Of a stretch of 64,000 nucleotides of DNA, positions 12,401 through 24,983 are shown piece after piece. Position 1 is the stretch's first letter; every line of letters starts with the position of its first letter. The DNA is from Volvox africanus. Lineage: Eukaryota; Chlorophyta; Chlorophyceae; Chlamydomonadales; Volvocaceae. Position numbers and translations under genes: made by a program. The DNA lies in NCBI GenBank assembly GCA_030268105.1, contig BSDZ01000003.1, positions 7,697,589-7,761,588 of the forward strand, in the 5' to 3' direction. The notes below the pieces were generated by a model. That model saw only the letters and a program-made list of their open reading frames with translations, searched no databases and had not been told where the DNA came from.

Positions 12401-12970
12401 GGGTCAGGCAATCGGGTGGTTAGGCGGGTAGTTGGGCGAGCAGGTAGGCAGAGAGGTAAGCAGGCATGCGGTAAGAGGGCATTTGAGGAGCGGGGGGAAA
12501 GAAGGGTAGCAGTAAGGGTCAGCTTTCGGTTGGTTTGGCATTAGGATAGGAATAGGGTTTTGTTGCAGATGTCCGCCTGCCCAACCTGGATTTGTGCAGA
12601 AACAACGAGGTCCAGGTAGTATGGGTGGTCGTATTAAATTATTTCCGATCACGTCGGTCGTCGTGAAGTAAGAAAACATAATGGGGTTGGGGTGCAGTAT
12701 TGAACATTCCTGCCCAGGAGTTCAGGAAACATACATTGCGTGTACTGTAAGACGGCAGCTTTACAAATGGTCCTCCGATTCGTGGCTTTCTGGCGTTATG
12801 AAACATATACTAGTTGTGATGCGACAGTTTAGTAAGTAACTGAAATACAAGCGTACAATTTCATAATCGTTTCGCGTTTGTAATCTTACCGCTTCTGAAA
12901 TCCGTTCATCTGGCAGAGGAAGGCTATTAAGAAGCCTTTGAAGCTGTAAAGCTGCCGAGGAGAGAGGCAT
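9446..12970 (-). CDS. Vasohibin-family tubulin tyrosine carboxypeptidase
   Basis: Seven exons join in phase to about 284 residues: 12970-12890, 12383-12225, 11931-11797, 11196-11102, 10594-10485, 9963-9908, 9664-9446. Vasohibins remove the C-terminal tyrosine of alpha-tubulin. The core matches the family block by block: LQYNHT, SRPFSRIMD, ALPIKCLEAV with the catalytic cysteine (about C123), RHIVLAV with the histidine (about H158), GALGLSRRPELM with the serine (about S177), ESLADLVSEY and GLPLEHD. The start at 12970 opens a 27-codon exon with a clean GTAAGA donor. Length is below human VASH1 (about 365), mainly from a short N-terminus. The 3' end may splice once more at 9535. Animal vasohibins need the partner SVBP, which I do not see here. 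Confidence 0.88.
10195..10285 (+). repeat. AAAT-type AT-rich microsatellite
   Basis: An interrupted TAAA/AAAT tetranucleotide run inside the vasohibin intron between exons 10485 and 9963. Confidence 0.85.
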
Positions 12971-15900
12971 AACCCAATTCAAATCGGCAGGACCGCCACA
13001 GCGACGTACATTCCAGTTTTTTTATGCAAGTCCACGAGAATAAAAATTCATGTTCTCCGCAATAAGGAATGCTTAACATTTAAATATTAAATCCGCAGTT
13101 ACTATTGCTGACCGTAAGCCATGCGGGTTCTTTCGATGTATCTTCAATGGACAGGAAGAATACAGACCCGTTGCATTAAGCAGGTTAAGACAAACGTAAA
13201 CGAAATATGGCCATAGTCTAAGGCGAGTGAGTGGACGTTAGTACATATGTGGACGTACGGACAGCGGCTCGTCCGTACGCCTTGTTTTGAGGACCGGTCA
13301 CGACTCCCAAGACCGTTCCCTCCTAGCAACTTCCAGTTCGCTGTTGCTAAGTCGTGGCCAAGGTCTTAGGGACCACGTTTCTCCACGAGAATTCAGACGA
13401 TACTGACCTTATGTTGTCGTATAGATGGAACGGCACCCACCAATACAACAACATAGTGTGAAAAGAGCGCGCGTGTAAATGGCGTCTCGAGAAGCGTTTT
13501 CGGCAGCAACTACTTCAGCCACCCGCGGCAAAGGGGGCGATTTCCATGTTCCCTAGCTCCGTGATCATAATGCAGGTAAACATTATCAGTCAGCCAACTA
13601 AAAGTCAGCCCACGGGATGCCACCATCATCATTAAAGGTTTTCGTGGGTCAATGACGGGGATCTCAGAAGCCCCCCTTCCGACTACTGGGGGTGGGGGCG
13701 CCGACTATGGAGGCTAGCTTCCATCCTCATAAATACCGAAATCCTCTACCCCCCACACACAATGACGACCAGGGACCAGGGCTCAGACATGCAGGCGTAC
13801 GGTTGACCAAACGACTGACGGTGTACGAATCTGGGCCAGCTCTTACATGTATCCCCCGGGTGCCATACTAATGTAATACCTCGATAATACCTCGATAATG
13901 TGCAAAGCAACACATCCGGCAATACCTCGATACCAAATACATGCGTTCCACCCGTGATGGTAATGGTGGTTGTGGTGATGGTTGTGGTGATGGGAGGGTG
14001 ACAATTCGAGGACCAAACACCGGGGCTGAGTGTCTGAGTGGGAGAATCCACATGATAAAGTAGATGGGACAACGAATCTTGAAAGTATCATACAGGCACA
14101 GCTAGGTTCTTAGTATGTATACTTATAAATTACCCAACAGGTGGGTCATCTGGTATTTGGTTTGCCCAACTCAGAGGACCATTAGGGGAGGAGGTTGAAG
14201 CAAGCGCGTACGGCTCTTAGTGCTCCATATCCTACGTATCTAAACAGCACTGCTTAGCTAGCTCCCGGCATGGCCTGCGCAAACTAACAGTAAGGATTCA
14301 GTAACCAGAATGTGGATTAAAACTGCGAAATGCGTTGGTGCTGCTGTGTGGTTCTGTCTGCAGGGCTGATGAGATGGGGAAACGTCATCGCAAAAGTGCA
14401 TGTGGTTAGGGAGCTAGATTTACAGCAATGATGTCGTATAACAAAGCCATCAAGGGATATTCTCCATTGCGCAAGGAAATAGCCTTAGAGGTCATATGAC
14501 GCATGATGCTGATGCGACGGCTTTTGGATAACTGTTCGGAGTGAAAGCTAGCACGTCTAAATCAGCGTTTCATGTAGCCGCTTACGACGAGAGCGCCCCT
14601 GATCCAACGACCTGCTTGACACATGATGTAAGGAATTAACATGAGTTCAAGTATGCCATTCCTGACCCTAACGACCAGGATTCCATGCCTTGAGATCCGA
14701 ACTTCATAATATTCCGGGGCCACGCGCCCTATGGTCTCCCGCCATCCAGCCTCGGCCGAAGATAGTTATTTCCGTAATCCAGACCCAATAAACAAGATGG
14801 CTTGGAGTACAGGCAAAAAAATAAGAATTGGTGAACCTAAGTAGGTATCGCTTAGCTGCAGAGATTGGCGCGTTCAGTGATAAGTCGATTCAGTTGGTGC
14901 CGTAGGGCATTATCAGTATCTGGCTATCTGTTAATTCATAGGGGGTCCTAGTGTATCAGTTCATGTTGTGGAACTTATACCGCTCACGCGATATACAAAG
15001 AGTAACTGCGTCGCTCGTCGGCGATCGACTTAAAAACAGTATGCTAGCAGGAACCGAGCACCATTGTTATAATCAGCTCGCAGCAGAAATTAGATTAAGT
15101 CACGCTTTCTGTAGCAATTAAGCTCCACTATTTGAGCAGCTGTAGTACGCCATCCTTCGAAGTACCGCAAATGTGCACAGGAGCCGCGAAGGACGAGGAA
15201 ATACGGAAAAGAGAGCTCGCTGACCATCGCATAACCAATCGTCCTTTTGCTGCCAAAGTTATCCAAAACTTTACTTGTTGTCGCCCGCAATGCGGCAGCA
15301 AAGGGCAGACGCAGAGCGCGCCAGCTATTGCAGGCCCCAATAGTCCACATGTTACAAAGAGCTACGTCTCCACACGAAACATGCCGCGTCTAACTGATCA
15401 GATGTTTATTGAGTTCGTGTCATGCTGCAGACGCAATCATCTCCTGTCGACTGCTACATAATGGCATGATTGTCTGCTTCATTTTGACACTAACGCATTC
15501 TTGAGCTGTAAGTTCTGGTGACTAAAGCATTCCAGCAGTAGAATGACAGTCCTTTCTTAGGCATGAAGTCACGGCGTCCTAAGAATATTATTCGCATCTT
15601 TCCTCATTGCCGTACATGATGGTCATGAGTTGAGGTTTCTCGAGGATTGCCTATTGCTTGCAACGGCTACGCAATTGAAATTTGTTCACTTGCTTGTTTA
15701 CGTGCACGGTTTTTGTTCGACCGTTGGATTTAACTTGAGAGGATACATTTAATCGGGCCAGTGTCCCGCCAATAGTCCAATGCGCTGCCCACAAGGCGGA
15801 ATACTTTTAGCCCTATAGTGGCTGTGACCGATGGGAACAAGTTCTTGGGCTCAGCGACGTGGTCTGCACTGTCTGGCGGACGGGGCGTGCTGCCCTCCCC
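12971..15900. other. Intergenic between divergent vasohibin and PSR1
   Basis: About 2.9 kb separates two genes transcribed in opposite directions, so both promoters should lie here. I found no exon with recognisable motifs. Open frames near 15090-15461 overlap on both strands and show no family signature. Short repeats of AATACCTCGATA near 13876-13935 and a GGTTGTGGTGATG repeat near 13968-13998 are the only structure noted. Confidence 0.5.
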
Positions 15901-18900
15901 ATGGACAAGGCTGAGCGCACATCCGGCACCGCGATTGGAACTGAGGACGACTGGACGACCCTTTTGGAATTCTGGCCGGAGCCGGCGGCGACAGACTTCC
16001 TGGCCCCAATCGCGGGCGCAATGCAGCCGCAGCAGCAGCTTCCCCAGCAACTGGATCCACCTCAATTGCCAGAAATTCTTCCTTCCCAACAGACAGCCCT
16101 CCAGATAGGCCAATATGCCCTCAGTCAGCCCACCGATTACCTCCAAGGTCTTCAGTTCGACGCTTATGGCGGCAAAACGCCCGCGCTCGGCGGGCTTGGA
16201 GCGCTACTGCCGGACCCTCAGCGCTCCTCCACAGACGGTGCTTCAGCCCTTCTTCAGTCCTCCGATTTTATGCTTCCAATTGGCGGCGTCGCGCACCATC
16301 CTCTCATGCAGCACGGTGTGGGCGGGCTCCAACAGCACGCGTTTCCCGATTTGGCGCTGGGCGGTGTGGGCCTCAATCCAGGGTTTTTACCCAGCCACTT
16401 CCTGCCTCATCCCCAACGAGCAGGTATCGCACAGCATCGTTGAGTATTGGCACCGATTCCTTACACGAAAACAAATTGTCGTTCTCACTCTCCACTTCTT
16501 TTCGCGAGGCTCTGGATTCAACTTTAAGACGGGTGTACGGACACGCGTCATAGGAAACACCTGTACACGATATCTCAGTCCCCGCTGGGGTGCCTGAGGT
16601 ACTCCTGTACACTGATCTGGGTCAGAGTCTTTGCAAGCAAATGCGATCTGGGTCAGCAAGTGCGGGATGTTCCTTGGCCCAAGCACGCGATCTGGATCAA
16701 CACGTCACCCTGAACAAGCAGAGCTGCATGCAAATAGCAAAACATTGTACGCATTAATGATAGTACTGATTGAATGGGTCGCATTCGTCTGCACCGCGGC
16801 AGCACAAGAGAGAGAAGCTCCTAATGGAACACATATACACATCTGACCCCCATACGGAGCAACGATAAACTGAGGAATTCGCGCTAAGCGTCTCCTCTAT
16901 GTTAAGAGTTGTCCTAAGAGCAGTAGGCAGAAACAGGGCCACTGCCTATGCTTGTCTGCGCGCCTTCCTTCCCATCCGCACGCGCAAATGCCTCGTCCTA
17001 AACCCCTAATCTCCTAATTCTACTTGCTGCGTCAGCCGCTGTCCCTTCCTCTCATCTCCACACAATTTTGGCACGCATCTTCCCCACCCAACCTTCCTCC
17101 CTGTCTCGCATCCTTGTGACGTGTCAGACGCATAAGGTTCCTCGACGAGCCCTCCCTCCGCGCCTTGTGTGCAGAGTCGGCGCCACTGGTTCACAGGTCA
17201 CCTATTTGCTCGCGAGCAACCAAAACAATTACCTAGGCTTGTATCAAATGCTATGCCACCATCGCCTCGCCCTACCCTGCCGTGCCATACCCTCCTTTGC
17301 GTTGCGTCATCCCTGCCTCACGTTACTTTGCCCTACTGTGTTCTTGCGCCTTGCAGTATCGGGTCCGGCAAAGAATCGGCTGCGGTGGACGCCGGAGCTG
17401 CACACCCGTTTCGTTGCAGCGGTGAATCAGCTAGGCGGTTCCGAAAAGGCAACGCCGAAGGGCATCTTGAAGTTGATGGGCGTGGATGGCCTGACAATCT
17501 ATCACATCAAGAGCCACTTGCAGAAGTACCGACTTAATATTCGGTTACCTGGCGAGACAACACAGGGAGATAGCGCCGATACGGACGCCTCAGATGGCGA
17601 GGGCATCGGTGCGCCGTCAATGTCTGCGGATCGGGTTGAGACACAGTCCGGGCTGGGGGGTGGAGGAGGAGGGGGTGGAGGTGGTACGGCCGAGCCGACG
17701 GTGTCCATCAGTGCGCAGGGTCGACAGGCGCGCCGGCCAGTAGGTACTTCCGGTAGTAGTGGCAGCGGCGCGCCATCAGCCGCACGACGAAACTTGGAGG
17801 AGGCGCTGCTGTTTCAGATGGAGCTGCAGAAAAAACTGCACGAGCAGCTTGAGGTGGGTCCAGTAATTGAATCGGCCCCTGCCACAGCCTCTGAAGTGGC
17901 CGCCTATGATATAGCCGCCATAGGATCCTTGGCAGCTAGGCTTAAGACCAGGAGTCTAGTCTAGGGTTGTTGTGCCTTTTGCGCCTCAAGGCTGAAAACA
18001 ACTTTGTTGGCTGGTTGACGAAAAAGCATGGAAGGGAATAGTGTGAGGCCGTAAAGCTCATGCGTACGATATGGGCCTCCTATGGTCATTGGTTGGTTGT
18101 GGTACGGCGTCGGGGTATATGTACGTTACAATAGAATGTTGTACGTGGAAAGGTTGACAAAACGAGGTCCAGTCGTTTCTCTCTCGCACGCGCGCGTGCA
18201 AGCACACAATGTTCCGAGTGCCAGACGCGCTCGCCCTGCCTGTGGTCCGGTCCTGTGGCGCCGCCCTTGCGGGGGGGGCTGTGTGTCTGGGGCTTCCTCT
18301 ACCCACACCGCGACGCGCTACATTCGCTCAGTGCGATATCCTCCTTGGGCATCTCTGCCCTCGCATCCTCCATCGTTCTTTTTTCCTCCGAAACCAGGTT
18401 TTCACCGCTTATTATAGCAGCCCGTGATTGTTTTGGGTTTAGTGCAACTCATCAATTGCACGATTCTGGATTGATCGATCGCTGAATTGAATGTGTCCGT
18501 CCTCCTGGTTTTCAACTTGCAGACGCAGCGCCAACTGCAGCTCAGTCTCGAAGCGCACGGCCGCTACATCGCAAGCCTGATGGAGCAAGAGGGTCTTACA
18601 GGTAAACTCTCAGAGCTCAGTAACTCACCGTTGAGAGGGGGGGCTACGCAACGACGAGCCTCGGGCGGCTTGGGGCCGCTGCCGCCGTCAGTGCAGCAGC
18701 AACAACAATCGCTGTCGTACATGGGCGCGGGGCAGGGCGGCGCTGAAGCTACGACGGCAGTGTCGTTGAAGGACGGAGGGGGAAAGGCTGTTGGCGACGC
18801 TGGGGGTGCTGCGTCGTCTGGGCTACGACTGCCGGGGCAACAAGTGCAGCAGCCAGCGACGGTGGCGGTGGTGACGTCGGCGACACGTCAACAGCACCTT

Positions 18901-19833
18901 TTGCCGCCACCATCGCTGCACCAGCAACATTCGCTCCATCAGCAACCGCAGCTTCACACTGCTGGCAGCGGCGGCGCCTTGCTTCAACGAATGACGTCCC
19001 TTGGCTGTGGCGGCGGCGGCGGCGGCATGAGCATCAGCGGCGGCAGCTCTATGCAGCAGCAAATGCAACAAGATCAGCATCGTTCAGAATTGCTGCGCGC
19101 GAGTCGACTTGGATCGCTGCCGACCCCCGGATCACCAGTAACAGGCGAGCTGTCGCAGGGTCAGCTACAGGAACAACACGCGCTAACCGCTGGACAGGTG
19201 CCTGGGGTTGGGTATGGGGCAGGGGCGGAAATGCAACAACCGCAAAAACAACAGCTACCGCAGCAGCGGCGGCAGTTGCAGTTGTCGCCCCATCACGCGA
19301 ACGGGGAAGTCGGCCATATTCCAACTGAGCAGCAGCAGCAGCAGCAAGAACAACAACATCATTCGCAGCTGCTGCAGGCACAACAGCAGCCGCATTCAGT
19401 CTCGAGGGCGTCCTTGAAGCAACCCAGGTTAGAGCTCGGCTTAGGAGATCCGTTGCCGTCTGGTATGGGGCCAGACTCTGGTAGCGGCGGCATGGGACCG
19501 TTTCCAGACTTGGATTTTGCTGAGTTCGGTGACTACGACAGCAGTAATTTGGAACAGCAGAACTTGCTTGGGCCAGGCGACTTGCTCACTATGTCAGACG
19601 TGGAAGGGGCGACAGCGGCGACGGCGACGGCAACGGCAACGGCGGTGCAGCAGGTACAAGAGCCTGCGTCGCCGCAACCGCACCAACAGGGTCTAAAGCC
19701 GCTACAGCAGCAACAGCAGCAGAGACACGTGCAGCAACAACAGCGTCCAGATCAACAACAACGAGGCGGAGGGGACGGAGGACATATTTCGGAGGAGAGT
19801 GATCGAGTAAAGCGCCAGAGGCTTGAACTCTAA
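15901..19833 (+). CDS. PSR1: PSR1, MYB-CC (GARP) phosphate-starvation transcription factor
   Basis: Three exons (15901-16423, 17357-17853, 18523-19833) join with correct phases to about 776 residues, close to Chlamyd­omonas PSR1 (about 750). The MYB-like GARP domain (about 182-233) runs from [13 protein letters not shown] through TPKGILKLM to IKSHLQKYR. The coiled coil is split by the second intron: [14 protein letters not shown] (LHEQLE at 335-340), then [20 protein letters not shown]. The rest is Gln/Gly/Ala-rich and disordered, with QQ tracts typical of algal activators, an acidic patch ([15 protein letters not shown]) and a basic C-terminus. PSR1 activates phosphate uptake, phosphatase and lipid/starch responses under phosphorus starvation. 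An in-frame ATG exists at 15859; I chose 15901 because MDKAERTSG resembles my recollection of the family N-terminus. Confidence 0.93.
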
Positions 19834-22050
19834 CACTCGTAATGGGCCCCAGCGTGAGAGCGCCAGCGGGAGCAGTTGTAGGAGCTTGAGCGTGGCAACC
19901 AAGGGTGTCACAATACTACATTTCTTGCCGTACATCTGCAATCGATATATGCCCCTGTGCTGGTCCTCTAGTGCTGGTGCCGCAGCAATAGCAACCGCAG
20001 TGGTGGATGGCGTCGCTTGAGAAGTGATGGAAACGATCATCGCACTGACGATCCCCGATGTTGCTGGTCCTAAGTGACTTGGTAGGTAGTTAAGAGGCGA
20101 CGCTAAGGGCTAGGCTCTGACACGTCAGCTGTTTGGTGGCGGCAGGTGCGCAGGGACGATGGGGTTAAAGGGTCGAAAGGGGGAAGGCTTTGGCACCTCG
20201 CCGGGGTTTACAGGGCGTTAGGCAATCGAACTGGACCCGTGGGTCTCAGGAACCCAGAAGGAGGACTGTCGTTGTAGCTAGGTTGGTTGGTTGATTTGTA
20301 GGGGGTTGGCAGGGTGTACCCTTATCGTTGTCAGTTGCCTCAGGTTAATCTTGAGGAGAAAGCGGTGGCAAGGTCTTTCATTCCGCACTTCTACCTCGTT
20401 TTTTGGCTGACCCTAAGAGAATGAGAGTTAGGATATTGAATGGAACGGGATGGATAGGTGGTGGAATTCTCTCTGCCTCCGGTATGGTACGATGATCCCT
20501 TTGTTCCTTTTTAGTGCCTTATGTATGATGCCTTATGTTGAGCTGGACAGGTTTCCCTTTTCTGTGGTTGATTCTGGGTGACCGCTTCTGCAGCCTGAGA
20601 GGGTGCCGCCAAGGACTTGCCGTAGCTTTATTCTATTCTGCAGTCTCTCATCTCAGGACAATACCACACTGCCGTCTTTGCTCGCGTTGCAGTACACGTA
20701 TATTAAACCTACTTCCCAAAACAAATCCATGAGGGCACGGGCCATCGAGTTCCTCCCATCCTATAAAGCCAGGCGCCCCAAGCAAGGCAAAGGAAAGTGT
20801 CTGACCCATGGGTCATCATATCGGTACCCTAGTTCCCAAACCGTGGCCATGAACCGCGCCGCTCGCAAGCAATGGGGTGCCGATCGGATATTGTTTCTTG
20901 AGAGTTGAAGGTCGCGACAGCTTTGTCGTCCCCGTTCCGCCGGGTATCAGGCTGCCCTAGCTCCGAAACCCCCTCTGTAAAACCGATCGGACCTCTGGGG
21001 TGGCGCGCGACATGGTGTCTGGGGTCTCTAGGGTTAAAAGGACGAGAAGCCGACAACGCTGGATCTAACATTAGGGCGGCCGAATCGCCTTTCTTGTCTT
21101 TCTTTACAAGGACAGGAGGACAGGACAAGACAGGGGAGGAAGCTTGAGTCGATAGCCCGGACTGATCTCCGCGCTCTGTGGTGGCGCTCGTTTCCAATTT
21201 TAAGGTTTGATGCTTGGATTTTCGAGAAGACGAGGAGTGCAGCTGATTCGGCCGCGATGCCGTAGTCATGGGGTTCTTGGGGCGATGATGGCGCGTTTGT
21301 GTGTTTGTGCACGTGTATGCTAAAAGGTATGGGGGGGGCGCTTCGGACAACGGTCACGGACACTTCGCTAGGCGATATGTGGCGATGTGCGATGTGGTTT
21401 GAGGATTTTGTTTAAGGGGAGAGATGTGCAGGGTGATGTGGGGCATGATCAGACAGACAGGAACACATGCGATGGTGAGGTGGTGACAACTAACAACAGG
21501 CTCGTCTAGATAGCGGTGACAGCGAATCAACATCAGCAGAGGCAGCAGAGGCGATGCTTGCTGACGTGCAGCAGCGAAAGCGGAGGGGACGGCATTATAA
21601 ACTTCGGAAGCAAGTGATGACAGCTGGTGAGATTTTCCTTGCACTTAAGGGGTTCATCTTTGGGAGAGCGGGGAACTGTCAACCCGTGTATGTGCGAGAT
21701 GTGGCACGTTGCTGAGGTCGTTCTTCGTATGACTGAACCAGCGATCCAGGAAGCAACTGGGTCCTTGATGAGGCAGAACGGCTTAGTTAGCTATTGGAGC
21801 GAATGAGAGGGGCGGGAGGCCGAAAAGTGAGGAGTTAGGATTTGCGCAGCCGTACAACCGAATGCGAGAGGCCGTATATAGGCATACTTGTGACACCACG
21901 AAAAGATGACAAACTTCCAAAGGGGTTGCTATCCAAGCTGGAGCAGCGAGAGGAACAAATGGCGCCAGCACAATTATATGTGTTGAGCATGTGCTTGAAA
22001 GGGCTGTGGCATTCGGCCGTTGGTGTGTAAAACGGATGCCGGTGCGAATT

Positions 22051-22084
<34 letters not shown>

Positions 22085-22096
22085 TATGTATATTAG
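19834..22096. other. PSR1 3' region and intergenic
   Basis: No exon is recognised. A TGTAA pentamer at 20976-20980 would imply a 3' untranslated region of about 1.1 kb for PSR1, which is plausible for volvocine genes but unproven. A (TA)n run lies at about 22051-22078. Confidence 0.4.
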
Positions 22097-22377
22097 ATGG
22101 GTTAAAACCCATCGAGATTTTACCTAGTATCAGCGTCTGTCTCTGAGATCCTTAGAAGTCGCAGATACATAAAAGATAAATACAAGATAAATCTCGGTAA
22201 CAGTAATGAAGCTTAGCTGCTAGTTGACAGTATTAAACCAACTGGTTATCATTATATATTATATATGTATGATATATGATAACCGAGATTTGTCTTAAAT
22301 TTATCTTTAATGTTTATGTGACCTCTAAGATATATTATAAATGATCTCTGAGACAGACTATGAGACTAGGTAAAATC
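22097..22377. mobile_element. Foldback (MITE-like) element
   Basis: 22115-22202 and 22280-22377 are imperfect inverted repeats of roughly 90 bp. The outer ends read GATTTTACCTAGT and its complement, followed by TCTGTCTCTGAGATC and its complement, and inner arms carry ATCTCGGTTATC-like sequence. The loop is AT-rich and there is no coding capacity. A separate palindrome with arms GATGGGTT/AACCCATC (22097-22114) abuts the left end. No target-site duplication is evident. Confidence 0.7.
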
Positions 22378-23552
22378 TACGCGGGAATGTATGTTTTCCA
22401 GATACATGTATCCGTACACATCATCAGGCATGTCAACCCAGTCAGCCGCCAATATCTCATCTGTCAACGTATTAAACACAAGAACTGGTGCAGGTAGTAA
22501 CTATTACTGTTACAATACTTGACGGAAACATGTGGATTGGTTTTCATTGAGAATTAGTTACAGATTATGCGCAGCTCGTTCGAGAGCAGGTCGCGACGGG
22601 ATGGCTTGTAACCGTCGCCTTCAGTGCTGGTTGAAACCTTCCTGTCAGAAGTTTGCGGTTGCACATTGACATGTTGCCGGGCTGCTCCCAAGACCTGCTA
22701 TCCTTCCCGACACTTGATCCTTTCCACATTATATGCTTGGAATCCAAAGGGATTGGATGGGCTTGCAATTGCATTTTTTACCTTACCAACCTTAGCAAGC
22801 AAATTATCGCTTCACACCGTATTTCGCAATGCGTCATCCTGCGACATTTCTTTAGCTGCGCCGACCTGCGCCCTACCTAATGGACCGTTGGGAAACGCTC
22901 TATCTCGCAACTCGACTCCAATCCGCAGTCAAGCCCTCCGTCGCCCACACTGAGTGATCCAATGCTATAGTTGCCGCTATTCGCCGCCGGAGACGATATT
23001 CTCTTTCCCCACATACATAACATATAGCGTATCTTTCCTTCTTCACAGCTGCTCTTGCCTCTCTTGCTTATTCTGATACACGTAAATCTCATAGGTAGAT
23101 AGCCAACGGGGCCCAATAGCCAGCCGGCGATCGCTCGCTCTGACTACTCCCGATAGCCAGTCGATAGATAGATAAATAGATAGGTAGATAGATAGATACT
23201 TGATCATCGGGGTAAGTTCGCTGATGCATATTTCCAGCTAGCCACCGAAACCGAGGAACCCAGTTGTTGCGTTGCGCAAGACATGCCGACAGCGTGGATA
23301 TGAGGGGCTCATCTTGCATGATAAAGACATATCATGAGATACAGGGGCCTTACGGCTGTTGCAGCAGCAGTAGCAGCAGTAGCAGCGGCAGGTGTTACGG
23401 CGAGGTTTTGTACGACAGTGTCTTCGCAGCGATGGCACTGCCGGCGTCCTGTGATTCCTAACGACCGCCGCCGCCAGCTGTTGTTAACAGCGACGCTGCA
23501 CCGTCACCACTGCGGTCGGCGATGGGGCACAGCGGCGGGAGGCCCGGCGGCC
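22378..23552. other. Intergenic, no recognised gene
   Basis: A GATA-type tetranucleotide run occurs near 23163-23198. A second possible upstream start (23334) for the next gene lies here. It would add a CAG-rich Ala/Val tract that also resembles a signal sequence. Confidence 0.35.
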
Positions 23553-24983
23553 ATGGCTGCGGCGGTGACTGTGCTGGCTGCGGTGCTGACCTTTGGGGTT
23601 GTCTTCAACCTGGTGGCCGCGGCGGCGGCGGCGGAGGTACAGCTGTCGGTATCAAGAGGCGATGGCGGCGCCGCCGTCGAAGTCGCAACTGGCCCAGTGG
23701 CGGCGGTGGCCGGGCGACGCACGCTCCTCAGTCCCTTTCTCTGCCGATCAGAGCGGGTATGGGGATGAATCTTCATTTTTAGGGTTCTTCATTTGATATT
23801 CTTTTCCTTAAGATGGCTTTTTCGACCCGTCCTAACGTTTGTATTACATATGTGTGTATGTATATATAACCCTAAGTTAATATACTCTCTATATATAAGT
23901 ATATATATATATATAATATTCGTGCGTTCATACGCGTGCTTAATATTATTTTATACGAGTATTATTAAATATATTTAAGTACTCGTAATGAGCACACGAA
24001 CCGGTGAGCGAGGCACATGCAAGCAACCCACGGCGGGATTAGGCAGGAGGAAGCTGGCAGTGCATTTCTTATTACTGCGTTGTCCTGGACGCCATCATGG
24101 ACAAATGAGGGAAAGAACGATTGATTGACAGATGTGTGCATTTGGGAGTGTACACCGTTGCATCGATATATCCATATGTATATGCATGTATGTATATGTG
24201 TATGTGTACATATGTATGGACAATATTCAAATTCAATTGTTATTAAGTGAAAGTTATTAAATCATTGAGTTGCCTTTTGAATCTCCTCGTTCTCGTTTCA
24301 TCCCCTCTCTCCTTCGCTGCTCGCTCATGGCGGCGGCGGCGGCGGTCGTGGCGAGCCTGGACTGCTTTCTATATTTGGCTCCAATTTAGATCACTTGCAG
24401 TTATAGCCTAAACAGGCCGAACTACAAGGTCAGAATACAAGAGACGCAGAGCAACAGCGGCAGCGGCAACAGCGTTGGCGGAAATGACGGTCCAGGCGTC
24501 ACCCGCATGTTTGAGTACGTGAACACGAATAACGGGGTTTCGGTGATGTCGTCACGGAAGAGGGGAGCACCCCAAAGTGCTGGAAATAGTGGTGGAGGGG
24601 GTGACTGTGGGGGGGGGGATCCGCCAGAAGATGGATCAGCTGGTGGCAGCAGCGGCGGTGGTGGCAGCAGCGTTGGTGGTGGTGGAGATGGCGGCGGTAG
24701 CAGCCGGGTTGGTGGTGGTGGCGGAGATGCAGCACCGCCCATCATCATGGTCAGCATTAATAACTTCAGTAACAGCAGCAGCAGCGGCTACATCAAAGGC
24801 GTTAACGCCACGAGAGGCAACGGGACGACATCAGCAGGTACAATCACGGAATCATCAGGACAAGCAGGGGCGGCGGCCGCTACTTCTACCATGACGGTGA
24901 CGGCGGCGGCGGCGACGCCAGACGCGACGGCGGCGGCCATCACAGCCGCGTTAGAGGCGGCGGGACGCAACAGGGGCGGGTAG
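23553..24983 (+). CDS. Predicted secreted Gly-rich protein, paralog 1
   Basis: I do not recognise this protein. The first exon encodes a hydrophobic leader (MAAAVTVLAAVLTFGVVFNL) followed by Ala-rich sequence and a GTATGG donor near 23756. The second exon (from about 24440 to the stop at 24981-24983) encodes RMFEYVNTNNGVSVMSSRKR, a long Gly/Ser-rich stretch, then PPIIMVSINNFSNSSSSG and a Thr/Ala-rich tail. The order leader, Gly-rich linker, P-x-I-x-V-x-I-N-N-(F/Y) matches the gene at 26222-27594, so I call them tandem paralogs. Exon joins are tentative because several in-phase acceptors exist (24437, 24455). The frame is also open upstream to a Met at 23334. A matrix or wall role is only a guess. 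Confidence 0.45.

Noticed and set aside
15090..15461. Overlapping frames of 70-109 codons upstream of PSR1
   Set aside because: Open on both strands with no motif, codon pattern or splice context.
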